DNA of 7,355 bases from an uncultured Oscillospiraceae bacterium (GTDB lineage: Bacteria; Bacillota; Clostridia; Oscillospirales; Oscillospiraceae), in the NCBI GenBank assembly GCA_934589665.1, contig CAKTOJ010000086.1:1-7355 (forward strand), written 5' to 3'. This document shows positions 1 to 6,383 of the stretch, piece after piece (within the stretch, counting starts at the first letter, position 1; each line of letters starts with the position of its first letter). The translations under genes and the position numbers were made by a program. The notes under the pieces are model-generated. The model had not been told where the DNA came from. It searched no databases and saw only the letters and a program-made list of their open reading frames with translations.

Positions 1-642
1 CATGATAAGAGCACGCACTGCCACGCGGAAAACATCGTCTATACCAACGGTCTCCCTGCGTTCGACGTGATCTGCATGGGAAAACCCTATGCGCACATCG
101 AACTCTCCGTCGGCGGCGAGCACAACGTGATGAACGCGCTGGCCGCCGCCTGCGCCGCCTATGTGCTCGGTCTGCCCGGCACAGCGGTCGAACGCGGACT
201 TGCCACCTTCACCGGCGCTGGCCGCCGGTTCGAGAAAAAGGGCAGCTATCACGGCGCGGACGTTTACGATGACTACGCCCACCATCCCGGTGAGCTGCAC
301 GCCCTGCTGACCATGGCGCGCACGCTGCCCTACCGGCGCATCGTCTGCGCCTTTCAGCCGCACACCTACACGCGCACCAAGGCGCTTTTTGACGAATTTG
401 TGCGCGAGCTCAAGCTTCCCGACGTTCTGATCCTCGCGGAGATCTATGCCGCGCGCGAGCAGAACGACATCGGCATCTCCTCCAACGACCTTGCAAAGCT
501 CATCCCCGGCGCGATCTATTGTCCCACACTCGATAAGGTTACCGAGGCGCTGCGCGCCGCCGCACAGCCCGGCGACCTCATCATCACCGTCGGCGCGGGC
601 GACATCTATAAAGCCGGTGAGAAGCTTCTGAAAGAGAACTGA
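1..642 (+). CDS. murC: UDP-N-acetylmuramate--L-alanine ligase, C-terminal part (5' end outside window)
   Basis: MurC is the cytoplasmic ATP-dependent ligase that adds L-alanine to UDP-N-acetylmuramic acid, the first step of the peptidoglycan stem peptide. The frame is open from base 1, so 213 residues of a protein usually near 450 are present: the end of the central ATPase domain and the whole C-terminal domain. Family motifs seen are GEHNVMNALAA (bases 115-147), GAGRRFE (217-237), DDYAHHPGE (268-294), FQPHTYTRT (352-378) and ITVGAGDI (583-606). DDYAHHP together with FQPHTYTRT is characteristic of MurC rather than MurD, MurE or MurF. An ATG at base 67 is internal and is not a start. The stop is TGA at 640-642. 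The next gene begins about 20 bases downstream on the same strand, so the two are probably cotranscribed. No truncation or frameshift is visible within the window. Confidence 0.96.
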   Translation, partial: HDKSTHCHAENIVYTNGLPAFDVICMGKPYAHIELSVGGEHNVMNALAAACAAYVLGLPGTAVERGLATFTGAGRRFEKKGSYHGADVYDDYAHHPGELHALLTMARTLPYRRIVCAFQPHTYTRTKALFDEFVRELKLPDVLILAEIYAAREQNDIGISSNDLAKLIPGAIYCPTLDKVTEALRAAAQPGDLIITVGAGDIYKAGEKLLKEN

Positions 643-663
643 TACGAAAGAGAGATCATGACC

Positions 664-1212
664 ATGGAAATTTCCCAGCTCTATCATAACTCCCGTCCTG
701 AGGGTGAGCTGCCCGCGCAGGAGGCCGCCGCCTTCGACCTGCTCGACTCTCTCGGCATCGAATATGACCGCGTTTCCCATGAGCCTGCCGACACCATGGA
801 AAAATGCGACGCGGTTACAGCCGTGCTTGGCGTGGCGGTGTGCAAAAATCTCTTTTTGTGCAACCGCCAGAAAACGGCCTTCTATCTGCTCTGCATGCCG
901 CCGCACAAGCCGTTCCACACCAAGGATCTGAGCCTGCAGATCAACTCCGCCCGCCTTTCGTTCGCGCCGGAGGAGCAGCTTTGGGAGCTGCTGCACTGCA
1001 CGCCCGGCTCGGCAACCGTGCTCGGACTGATGAACGACACGGAGGGGCGCGTTCAGCTTCTCATTGACCGCGAGACCTGTGAGGCGGAGAGCTTCTCCTG
1101 CCACCCCTGTCTGTGCACCTCCACGCTCAAGCTCAAAACGAAGGACGTGCTGGAAACGCTGCTGCCCCATGTCAGCCACACGCCCATTGTGGTCGATCTG
1201 CCGAACGAATAA
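664..1212 (+). CDS. YbaK/ProX-family aminoacyl-tRNA deacylase (prolyl-tRNA synthetase-associated domain protein)
   Basis: This protein of about 182 residues resembles free-standing trans-editing proteins of the YbaK/ProX (INS-like) superfamily, which hydrolyse mischarged tRNA, typically Ala- or Cys-tRNA(Pro), in the cytoplasm. Signs seen are the CKNLFL block with the conserved lysine at residue 61, the loop GSATVLGLMND (115-125), the LLID strand (132-135) and the C-terminal CHPCLCTSTLKLKTKD block (146-161) with the His-Pro pair. The whole length is one editing domain, with no synthetase attached. ATG codons at 658 and 664 are both possible. The only purine-rich stretch, AAAGAGAG at 647-654, sits 9 bases before 664 but 3 before 658, so 664 is preferred weakly. 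The gene follows murC closely and ends just before a terminator, which suggests a two-gene end of an operon. Substrate specificity (Ala, Cys or another amino acid) cannot be read with certainty. Confidence 0.88.
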   Translation: MEISQLYHNSRPEGELPAQEAAAFDLLDSLGIEYDRVSHEPADTMEKCDAVTAVLGVAVCKNLFLCNRQKTAFYLLCMPPHKPFHTKDLSLQINSARLSFAPEEQLWELLHCTPGSATVLGLMNDTEGRVQLLIDRETCEAESFSCHPCLCTSTLKLKTKDVLETLLPHVSHTPIVVDLPNE

Positions 1213-1220
1213 GCGAAAAG

Positions 1221-1258
1221 GTCCCGCCTGCCGTACCGGCAGGCGGGACTCTCTTTTT
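1221..1258. terminator. Strong intrinsic terminator, apparently bidirectional
   Basis: A perfect 13-bp GC-rich stem (1221-1233 with 1237-1249) closes a 3-base loop. On the plus strand it is followed by a T-rich run (1250-1258), which would end the murC/editing-protein transcript. On the minus strand it is followed by CTTTT (1220-1216), which could end the DUF6320-type transcript. It lies between convergent genes, and the minus-strand gene's stop codon (1257-1259) overlaps the T-run. Confidence 0.9.
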
Positions 1259-1949
1259 ACAGATTAAATCTTCTTCTCGCTTCCTCGCGCAGAGACGGAA
1301 CGCGGCGCACGATGCGCAGCGGGATGATAAGTCCGGCGCAGATCGCCAGCACAACAATCGACCAGCCGGGCTTCCACACGCCGCGGAAATAGCGGTCCAT
1401 GCAGAACTCCACGCCCATGGCAAGCAGCCCTGCCGCGCCGATGCACATGGCAATGGCCGAGAGCAGCGACCGCCGCCCCTCCCGCAGCAGGAAGCTCAGC
1501 AGGAATACAACGACGCAGGCCCAGCCGAGGATCGGCAGGGCAAGCCCACGGAACCACGCGCCGCCGTTGAGGTCAATGGAAATGAGGAACACATAAACAC
1601 CCACGGCAGCAACGTCCGCCGTCAAACGGAAGAAAATGGGAATTCCGCGCAAAAGCATCGGCAGGACAAACCAGATCCACAGCATCACCGCCGCACCGAT
1701 CACGTAAAGCGACCACGGCCGCGTGGTCTCCATAAAAAGGTTCAATCCGCCACAGCACAGCGACACGGAAGCCAGCATTGCCGTGAACAGAGCCGCAGCC
1801 GCGCGGCGTGAGGCCGGCGGCACCTCGGCAGGCTTGGTTGGAAAATAGCTCGGCGCATCGGGGTCCGGCTTCCATGCCGGCGTACCGCAGAGCGGACAGC
1901 GCTCCGCGCCGGGGTCAAGCTCCACGCCGCAGTTGACACAGTATGACAT
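1257..1949 (-). CDS. Zinc-ribbon integral membrane protein, DUF6320-like
   Basis: This is a 230-residue membrane protein of unknown function. The N-terminus carries a CxxC...CxxC zinc ribbon (C4, C7, C18, C21; the second pair reads CPLCG), then a proline-rich linker (about 28-47). Six hydrophobic segments follow, at roughly 49-72, 79-100, 107-125, 134-155, 161-183 and 195-213, and the protein ends in a short basic tail. There is no signal peptide, so the ribbon probably faces the cytoplasm. From memory the architecture fits the clostridial DUF6320 family; I could not search to confirm this. The start is ATG at 1949, with AAAGGA (1960-1965) 10 bases upstream. It begins 27 bases after the acyltransferase stop, so the two are almost certainly one operon. 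This suggests it works with that enzyme, perhaps as a membrane anchor, sensor or transporter of its substrate or product. That role is inference only. Confidence 0.8.
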   Translation of the reverse strand: MSYCVNCGVELDPGAERCPLCGTPAWKPDPDAPSYFPTKPAEVPPASRRAAAALFTAMLASVSLCCGGLNLFMETTRPWSLYVIGAAVMLWIWFVLPMLLRGIPIFFRLTADVAAVGVYVFLISIDLNGGAWFRGLALPILGWACVVVFLLSFLLREGRRSLLSAIAMCIGAAGLLAMGVEFCMDRYFRGVWKPGWSIVVLAICAGLIIPLRIVRRVPSLREEARRRFNL

Positions 1950-1976
1950 ATCGATCTCGTCCTTTCGCTCCGCCTT

Positions 1977-3251
1977 TCAGCGGTTGCTCTCCACGCGCAC
2001 ATGGATTCCCTCGCGCACGAGGAAGCGGAAAAACTCGCGCTCGGTATCCGCTTCCTCCTGCGTACCGGCAAAGGTAATTTCCATGGTATCACCATAGCTG
2101 ATGGAGGCGCAGTGGCAGCGCGGTACGGTCGCCTGACCGAGAATGACCTCGGCCCCGCGGATGTGCGCCGCCATCTCCGGCGGCACAGTGAACGCGCCGG
2201 GATTCGTGTAGGTGCAGGAATAGGGCCGCACGCCGAACAGGCGGTAGTTAAGCGCCATGACCGGATTTTTCAGCACCACGGGCACCAGCCGCAGCGCAAA
2301 ATTTTCTGTGAAGCGGACGTTTCCGGTAAAGGCCGCCTGAAGCTCCTGCCGGTTGATGTGCAGCTTCATAAAATGCCGCACCTGCGAGACAATCTCCGGA
2401 AAGGTGTAGTCCCCCAGCGCGGGGTCAATATAGGGCCGCACGGTGGTGATGAAGTTGCGCAGCGTCTCCGACGGAAACCAGCCCCGCAGATTGATCGGCA
2501 CAGCCAGCGCCACAGGGCGCTCACGGTACGGCTTCTCGCGCTTCTGCTTTTCCAGGATCACATAGATCAGCACGGCGGAAAGATACTCCGTGATGGACGC
2601 ACCGTATGTCCTCGCCCGCTCGCGCAGCTTGGCCAGCGGCACAAAGCCCATCGTGACATGAAAGGTATAAAACGGTTCAGGCGTTCCGGTGTTCGGATAC
2701 GCCTTCGGCATCCGGCGCAGCCCCAGCGCATGATGTCCCGCATAGCGGGCATAGGCATCTTCCAGCTCCTCAGGGCACGGCGGCTCGTCCAGATCAAGGA
2801 CGCCGTTCCCCGGCGGCACGTCCACGCCGGTTTGGCGCAGGTACTCTGCCAGCAGCGTGCGGAAGAACACCATGGCCCCGCCGCCGTCGGAGAGCGCATG
2901 GAACACCTCGATGGAGATGCGGCTGCGGTAATAGTAAAAGCGCACGAGCCAGCCGTTGTCCTCGCGGAAGCGGACAGGCTGGCAGGGATCGGAAACATCC
3001 TCCTTCACAAAGGGGCCGGGCGCACGGTTCGGCTCGAGATAATACCAGAAGAACCCGCGGCGGATGCGCACAGCGAAGCTTGGAAAGCGCGGCATGCACC
3101 GGTCGATCGCGCGCTGAAGCGCGTCGGGCCGCACCGGCTCCGTCATCAGGGCGGAAAAGCGGTAAATGGCGGAATATTCTTCCTTTTGCAGCGCGGAATA
3201 TAAAATCCCCGCGTTGTCGAGCCGGTACCATCGGCTGTCCGGTTTGGCCAT
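1977..3251 (-). CDS. Condensation-superfamily acyltransferase (alcohol acetyltransferase-like)
   Basis: This 424-residue protein is related to the CoA-dependent acyltransferase/NRPS condensation-domain superfamily. The catalytic signature HxxxDG is present as HALSDG (118-123), followed by the usual GGGAMVFFRTLLAEYL helix. The second half has PINLRGWFPSETLRNF (252-267) and a TNPGAF strand (349-354), comparable to the second-lobe motifs of this superfamily. It stands alone, with no carrier or adenylation domain, so it probably transfers an acyl group from a soluble thioester to an alcohol or amine; donor and acceptor are unknown. No signal peptide or membrane helix is seen, so it should be cytoplasmic. 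The frame extends upstream to a TTG at 3278, but the ATG at 3251 has a strong AGGGAGG site (3262-3268) about 10 bases upstream and is chosen. It is the first gene of an operon with the membrane protein and is divergent from the alpha/beta hydrolase. Confidence 0.87.
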   Translation of the reverse strand: MAKPDSRWYRLDNAGILYSALQKEEYSAIYRFSALMTEPVRPDALQRAIDRCMPRFPSFAVRIRRGFFWYYLEPNRAPGPFVKEDVSDPCQPVRFREDNGWLVRFYYYRSRISIEVFHALSDGGGAMVFFRTLLAEYLRQTGVDVPPGNGVLDLDEPPCPEELEDAYARYAGHHALGLRRMPKAYPNTGTPEPFYTFHVTMGFVPLAKLRERARTYGASITEYLSAVLIYVILEKQKREKPYRERPVALAVPINLRGWFPSETLRNFITTVRPYIDPALGDYTFPEIVSQVRHFMKLHINRQELQAAFTGNVRFTENFALRLVPVVLKNPVMALNYRLFGVRPYSCTYTNPGAFTVPPEMAAHIRGAEVILGQATVPRCHCASISYGDTMEITFAGTQEEADTEREFFRFLVREGIHVRVESNR

Positions 3252-3272
3252 TTTCGCATCTCCCTCCCTTTT

Positions 3273-3308
3273 GCACAATGCTCAGCTGATTTATTGTAGC
3301 ACAATGCT
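3273..3308. repeat. Two direct copies of GCACAATGCT, possible operator pair
   Basis: The 10-mer GCACAATGCT occurs at 3273-3282 and 3299-3308, 26 bases apart start to start. Each copy contains a short dyad (GCA-N3-TGC). One copy is inside the -35/-10 spacer of the predicted acyltransferase promoter and the other at about +5 to +14. That placement would suit a repressor binding site, but no regulator gene is present in the window. Confidence 0.4.
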
Positions 3309-3321
3309 GCCCGCGCGGCAA
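3293..3321 (-). promoter_or_regulatory. Predicted sigma-70/SigA promoter for the acyltransferase operon
   Basis: Read on the minus strand, TTGCCG (3321-3316, 4/6 to the -35 consensus) is followed after exactly 17 bases by TACAAT (3298-3293, 5/6 to the -10 consensus). Transcription would start near 3286, giving a leader of about 35 bases before the ATG at 3251. The spacer contains one copy of a 10-bp direct repeat; the other copy lies just after the predicted start site. Confidence 0.6.
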
Positions 3322-3357
3322 GAAAATCCGCACTTTTCCTTTTCTTCTTTACGAAAA

Positions 3358-3369
3358 TATGATATCATA
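3358..3369. promoter_or_regulatory. 12-bp palindrome overlapping a candidate -10 for the hydrolase gene
   Basis: TATGATATCATA is a perfect 12-bp palindrome about 75 bases before the hydrolase start. Its left half reads TATGAT (3358-3363), 5/6 to a -10 box on the plus strand. The best -35 at 17 bases spacing (TTTCCT, 3335-3340) matches only 3/6. It may be a promoter element, an operator, or both. A -35 here would lie about 14 bases from the -35 of the divergent promoter. Confidence 0.35.
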
Positions 3370-3383
3370 AGTATCCGAAGAAA

Positions 3384-3410
3384 GATGACGCCGCATAAAC
3401 CGGCATCATT
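3384..3410 (+). other. Predicted hairpin in the hydrolase mRNA leader
   Basis: Bases 3384-3393 can pair with 3401-3410 (ten positions, one C-A mismatch and one G-U pair) around the 7-base loop CATAAAC. It is followed by a C/T-rich stretch rather than a T-run, so it is not a typical terminator. It lies between the candidate promoter and the ribosome binding site and could affect leader stability; this may also be chance. Confidence 0.3.
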
Positions 3411-3443
3411 CTTCCCTCTCAATGACCGATCACAGGAGGCACT

Positions 3444-4385
3444 ATGGATACCGGACGCCCAATGAAAAAGAACAGAAAAAGTGAGGCGGACAGCCCCCGT
3501 CTCGATCCGCTCATGCGCGCGCTCAAGGCGCTGCACAGCGCCGGTACGCCCGAAACGATGACTGTCGAAGAGCTGGAGCACCAGCGCCGCAGTCAGGAGA
3601 TCCTCGGCAGGCTGACCGCGCCGATGGCCGGCATGGACTACGAGGAATTTGCGCTTACCGGCATGAAGGCCGCGTGGACACGGCTCAAGACGCCGCACGG
3701 AAGCCGCCACGCCATTCTCTATTGTCATGGCGGCGGCTATACAAGCGGCAACCTCGGCTATTCACGCGTGCTCTCATCCAAGCTCGCGCACGCCACAGGA
3801 TATGACGTTCTCAGCTTTGAATACCGTCTCGCCCCTGAGTTTCCCTACCCCGCCGCCGTCGAGGACGCGCTGCGCGCGTGGGACCACCTGATGTTTCAGG
3901 GCTACGGCGCACGGGATGTCGTGCTCGCGGGCGACAGCGCAGGCGGCAATCTGGCGCTCGTGCTCTGCAAGCGTCTCAAGGAGGCGGGCCGCCGCCTGCC
4001 CGGTGCACTCGTGCTCATGTCGCCGTGGACAGACATGACGATGTCCGGCGCATCGTATACCGAGCGCGCGGAGATCGATCCCATGCTCACGCCTGAGTAT
4101 ATCGAGGCCGTGCGCGTGGCCTATGCCGGCGGGCGGGACTACTCCTCCCCCGATCTCTCGCCGCTGTTCGCCGATCTTGCCCACTTCCCGCCGACTTTGA
4201 TTCAGGCTGGCGATCACGAGATCCTCTATTCCGACTCCGAGGGTCTCGCGCATGCGCTTGAACACGCAGGCGTCCCCTGCCGCTTCGAGGTAAGCGAGGG
4301 GATGTGGCATGTTTTCCAGATGTTCCCCATCAAAAAATCCGCCGCGGCGATCGAAAGCATCGCGCGATTCCTGCTTGATCTGTAA
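3444..4385 (+). CDS. Alpha/beta hydrolase, HSL (hormone-sensitive lipase)-type esterase/lipase
   Basis: This 313-residue cytoplasmic-looking esterase probably cleaves short- or medium-chain carboxylic esters; the substrate is unknown. The HSL-family oxyanion motif HGGG is at 95-98 and the nucleophile elbow GDSAGG at 163-168 (Ser165). The catalytic histidine is probably His289 in GMWHVF. The catalytic acid lies in GDHEILYSDS (256-265): aligning this with DPLxDD-type members points to Glu259, while Asp257 is the alternative. EYRLAPEFPYPAAVED (126-141) is another HSL-family block. Residues 1-50 are charged and form a cap-like N-terminal region; no signal peptide is visible. The start is ATG 3444 with AGGAGG at 3434-3439, a tight 4-base spacing; the in-frame ATG at 3462 would be 22 bases away. 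It is divergent from the acyltransferase operon, which suggests a joint role in making and breaking the same kind of ester. Confidence 0.92.
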   Translation: MDTGRPMKKNRKSEADSPRLDPLMRALKALHSAGTPETMTVEELEHQRRSQEILGRLTAPMAGMDYEEFALTGMKAAWTRLKTPHGSRHAILYCHGGGYTSGNLGYSRVLSSKLAHATGYDVLSFEYRLAPEFPYPAAVEDALRAWDHLMFQGYGARDVVLAGDSAGGNLALVLCKRLKEAGRRLPGALVLMSPWTDMTMSGASYTERAEIDPMLTPEYIEAVRVAYAGGRDYSSPDLSPLFADLAHFPPTLIQAGDHEILYSDSEGLAHALEHAGVPCRFEVSEGMWHVFQMFPIKKSAAAIESIARFLLDL

Positions 4386-4407
4386 ATTTCCCCCGTCAGG
4401 GCAGAAC

Positions 4408-4441
4408 AAGTCTCCGGAGAGTTCCGCTCTCCGGAGACTTT
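4408..4441 (+). terminator. Hairpin terminator after the alpha/beta hydrolase
   Basis: A perfect 14-bp stem (4408-4421 with 4427-4440) encloses the 5-base loop TTCCG, 23 bases after the hydrolase stop. The T-run after the stem is short (three Ts, 4439-4441), so termination may be less efficient than at the 1221 hairpin. Each arm contains the self-complementary TCTCCGGAGA, so alternative pairings are possible. It separates the hydrolase from dnaG. Confidence 0.6.
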
Positions 4442-4542
4442 GCACGCTTATGTAACATCTCAGAGGGTAAGCCGGCACAGGGCAGACCGCTCTCCCTATA
4501 AAATTTTTTGATTGAAAAAGAGGAAAATTCAAATCGGCGGCG

Positions 4543-4548
4543 TATAAT
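4543..4548 (+). promoter_or_regulatory. Consensus -10 hexamer (TATAAT) upstream of dnaG-rpoD
   Basis: A perfect TATAAT lies 47 bases before the dnaG start, in an AT-rich stretch (4497-4554) unlike the rest of this GC-rich window. No good -35 is found at 16-18 bases spacing (GAGGAA at 4520-4525 for 17). A second, weaker candidate -10 is TATAAA at 4497-4502, with GGCACA (4474-4479) at the -35 position matching 3/6. At least one promoter is expected here because a terminator precedes the region. Confidence 0.45.
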
Positions 4549-4595
4549 TAAAAAGGAGAGAAAATGCGGCTATCGTGTCGGAAAGGAGGCAGGTC

Positions 4596-6383
4596 ATGGC
4601 GTTTCCCCAAAGCTTTCTTGACGAGCTGATCGCCCGCAGCGATATCGTCGACGTGGTGGGAAGCTATGTCGCGCTGACGAAAAAGGGTGCAAATTATTTT
4701 GGCCTGTGTCCCTTCCACAACGAAAAGACCGGTTCGTTCTCCGTCTCGCCGGACAAGCAGATCTATCACTGCTTCGGCTGCAAAAAGGGCGGCGGCGTTA
4801 TCAACTTCATCATGGAGGAAGAAAACCTCTCCTTCCCCGACGCCGTCCGATTTCTTGCCAAGCGAGCCAATCTTCCCGTTCCCGAAGAGGAACACGGCGA
4901 GGGCAGCCGTCTGCGCGCACGGCTTTTAGAGCTCAACCGCGACGCGGCGCGCTTTTACTACGAGCTTCTGCACGACAAGCGCGGCGAGGCCTGCGCAGAG
5001 TATCTGAACCAGCGCCGCATCACACGCAAAACCGCGGTCAATTTCGGTCTCGGCGCATCCGCCGATGAATGGGACTGTCTGCTCACCGCAATGACCAAAA
5101 AGGGCTATTCGCGCGCCGAGCTGCTTGCCGCAGGTCTTGTGGTACAGGGCAAGGGCGGCAGCGTATACGATAAATTCCGCAAGCGTCTCATCTTCCCTGT
5201 CATCGACGCGCGCGGCGACGTCGTTGCCTTTGGCGGGCGCATCGTGGATAAAAATGATCCGGGCGCAAAATATATGAACTCTCCCGAAACCATTGTCTAC
5301 AGCAAGCGCCGCGTGCTCTACGGACTCAATCTCGCCAAAAAGAGCAAACGCGAGAACATCATCCTTGTTGAAGGCAACATTGACGTGGTGATGCTCCATC
5401 AGGCGGGCTTTGACAACGCCTGTGCCTCCATGGGCACAGCGCTGACCACTGAGCAGATCCGCCTTCTCTCGCGCTACACGAAGGAGCTGATCCTCTGCTA
5501 CGACAACGACAACGCAGGCCGCATCGCCACACAGAAGGCGCTGGAGCTTCTCAACGACACAGACTTTTCCGTGCGCGTGCTTGAGCTTCCAAACCGCATT
5601 GTGGACGGCCAGCCGGTCAAGCAGGACGCGGACGACTTCATCAAAAATCAAGGCGCGGACGCCTTTGAGCATCTGCTCACCGGCAGCGAGACAGGGATCG
5701 ATTTCCGCATGGCGCGGCTGGCTGCGAACTACGATCTCACAAACGATCAGGGACGCATTGACTATGCCTCGGCGGCGGCCGGTCTGCTCGCCGAGCTGCC
5801 GAACGCCGTCGAGCGGGAGATCTATACCACCCGCGCGGCGCAGTCTGCCGGAATCTCGCCCGATGCGCTCAAGCTTGAAGTGCAGCGCGCCATCCGGCGC
5901 CGCGGCTACAAGCAGCGGCGTGAGCAGGAAAAGCGCGATCTCAATGTCGCCGCGCAGGTCCAGCCGAAGGAACGTGCCATCCGCTATGATGATCTCCGCT
6001 CGGCCATGGCCGAGGAGGGTGTACTGCGGCTTTTGTGCACGGACGAGAGCGTATTCGGCGACACGCCGCCGCTGCGGGAGGAGGAATTTTCCTCGCCGCT
6101 GCTCGGCCGCCTTTTCACGCGGCTGTGGCAGCAGCGGCAGGAAACGGGCCGCGTCTCGCTTCCGCTGCTCGCGGAAAGCTTTGAGCCCGACGAGATCAGC
6201 CACCTCGCCACCATTGTACAGAAGCCGGAATCGCTGAAAAACGCGCCGCAGGCTCTGCGCGATTACATCAGCATCATTCAAACGCAATACCGCAAGCGCA
6301 GCGGCGCGGGGGGCGACCCTCTTGCCGCCGCGACCGAAAAATACAAAGCCCAACTGGGACACGGAGGAAAGCAAAATGGATAA
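4596..6383 (+). CDS. dnaG: DNA primase DnaG
   Basis: DnaG makes the RNA primers for Okazaki fragments at the replication fork, working with the DnaB-type helicase. The 595-residue length is normal for the family. The N-terminal CHC2 zinc-binding domain (about 1-100) has its ligands at C38, H41, C59 and C62 (CPFHNEK and [10 protein letters not shown]). The catalytic core includes the TOPRIM domain, with VEGNIDVV (E259, D263), the SMGTALT loop and the metal-binding YDNDNAG (D303, D305). The C-terminal part (about 450-590) is helical and charged, fitting the helicase-binding domain. The start is ATG 4596 with a near-perfect AAAGGAGG (4582-4589) six bases upstream and the typical N-terminus [11 protein letters not shown]; the upstream in-frame GTG at 4575 would lie before that site and is rejected. 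Its last 8 bases overlap rpoD. A long antisense open frame is a coding shadow. Confidence 0.97.
   Translation: MAFPQSFLDELIARSDIVDVVGSYVALTKKGANYFGLCPFHNEKTGSFSVSPDKQIYHCFGCKKGGGVINFIMEEENLSFPDAVRFLAKRANLPVPEEEHGEGSRLRARLLELNRDAARFYYELLHDKRGEACAEYLNQRRITRKTAVNFGLGASADEWDCLLTAMTKKGYSRAELLAAGLVVQGKGGSVYDKFRKRLIFPVIDARGDVVAFGGRIVDKNDPGAKYMNSPETIVYSKRRVLYGLNLAKKSKRENIILVEGNIDVVMLHQAGFDNACASMGTALTTEQIRLLSRYTKELILCYDNDNAGRIATQKALELLNDTDFSVRVLELPNRIVDGQPVKQDADDFIKNQGADAFEHLLTGSETGIDFRMARLAANYDLTNDQGRIDYASAAAGLLAELPNAVEREIYTTRAAQSAGISPDALKLEVQRAIRRRGYKQRREQEKRDLNVAAQVQPKERAIRYDDLRSAMAEEGVLRLLCTDESVFGDTPPLREEEFSSPLLGRLFTRLWQQRQETGRVSLPLLAESFEPDEISHLATIVQKPESLKNAPQALRDYISIIQTQYRKRSGAGGDPLAAATEKYKAQLGHGGKQNG

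Noticed and set aside
643..663. Possible promoter between murC and the editing gene
   Set aside because: The gap is about 20 bases and holds no -10 or -35 elements; cotranscription is the simpler explanation.
1113..1811. 232-codon plus-strand frame running across the terminator and antisense to the membrane protein
   Set aside because: It crosses a strong terminator and the end of the editing gene, and its translation is rich in His, Gln and Arg without any motif.
2001..3203. 400-codon open frame on the plus strand antisense to the acyltransferase
   Set aside because: It has a low-complexity Arg/His/Gly/Ala-rich translation with no motifs, whereas the minus-strand frame has clear family signatures and a strong ribosome binding site. 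It is a shadow of GC-rich codon usage.
3252..3278. Nine-residue N-terminal extension of the acyltransferase from a TTG at 3278
   Set aside because: The extension would be encoded by the ribosome binding site itself (AGGGAGG); the ATG at 3251 is correctly spaced from it.
4397..4486. Two copies of CAGGGCAGA (4397-4405 and 4478-4486) flanking the hydrolase terminator
   Set aside because: Only nine bases, no dyad, and no relation to a promoter element or a mobile element end; probably chance.
4575..4595. Seven-residue N-terminal extension of DnaG from a GTG at 4575
   Set aside because: It contains the strong AAAGGAGG site that serves the ATG at 4596, and DnaG proteins typically begin [15 protein letters not shown].
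4926..6374. 482-codon open frame antisense to dnaG
   Set aside because: It lies entirely within dnaG, has no recognisable domain and no ribosome binding site of note. It is a coding shadow.
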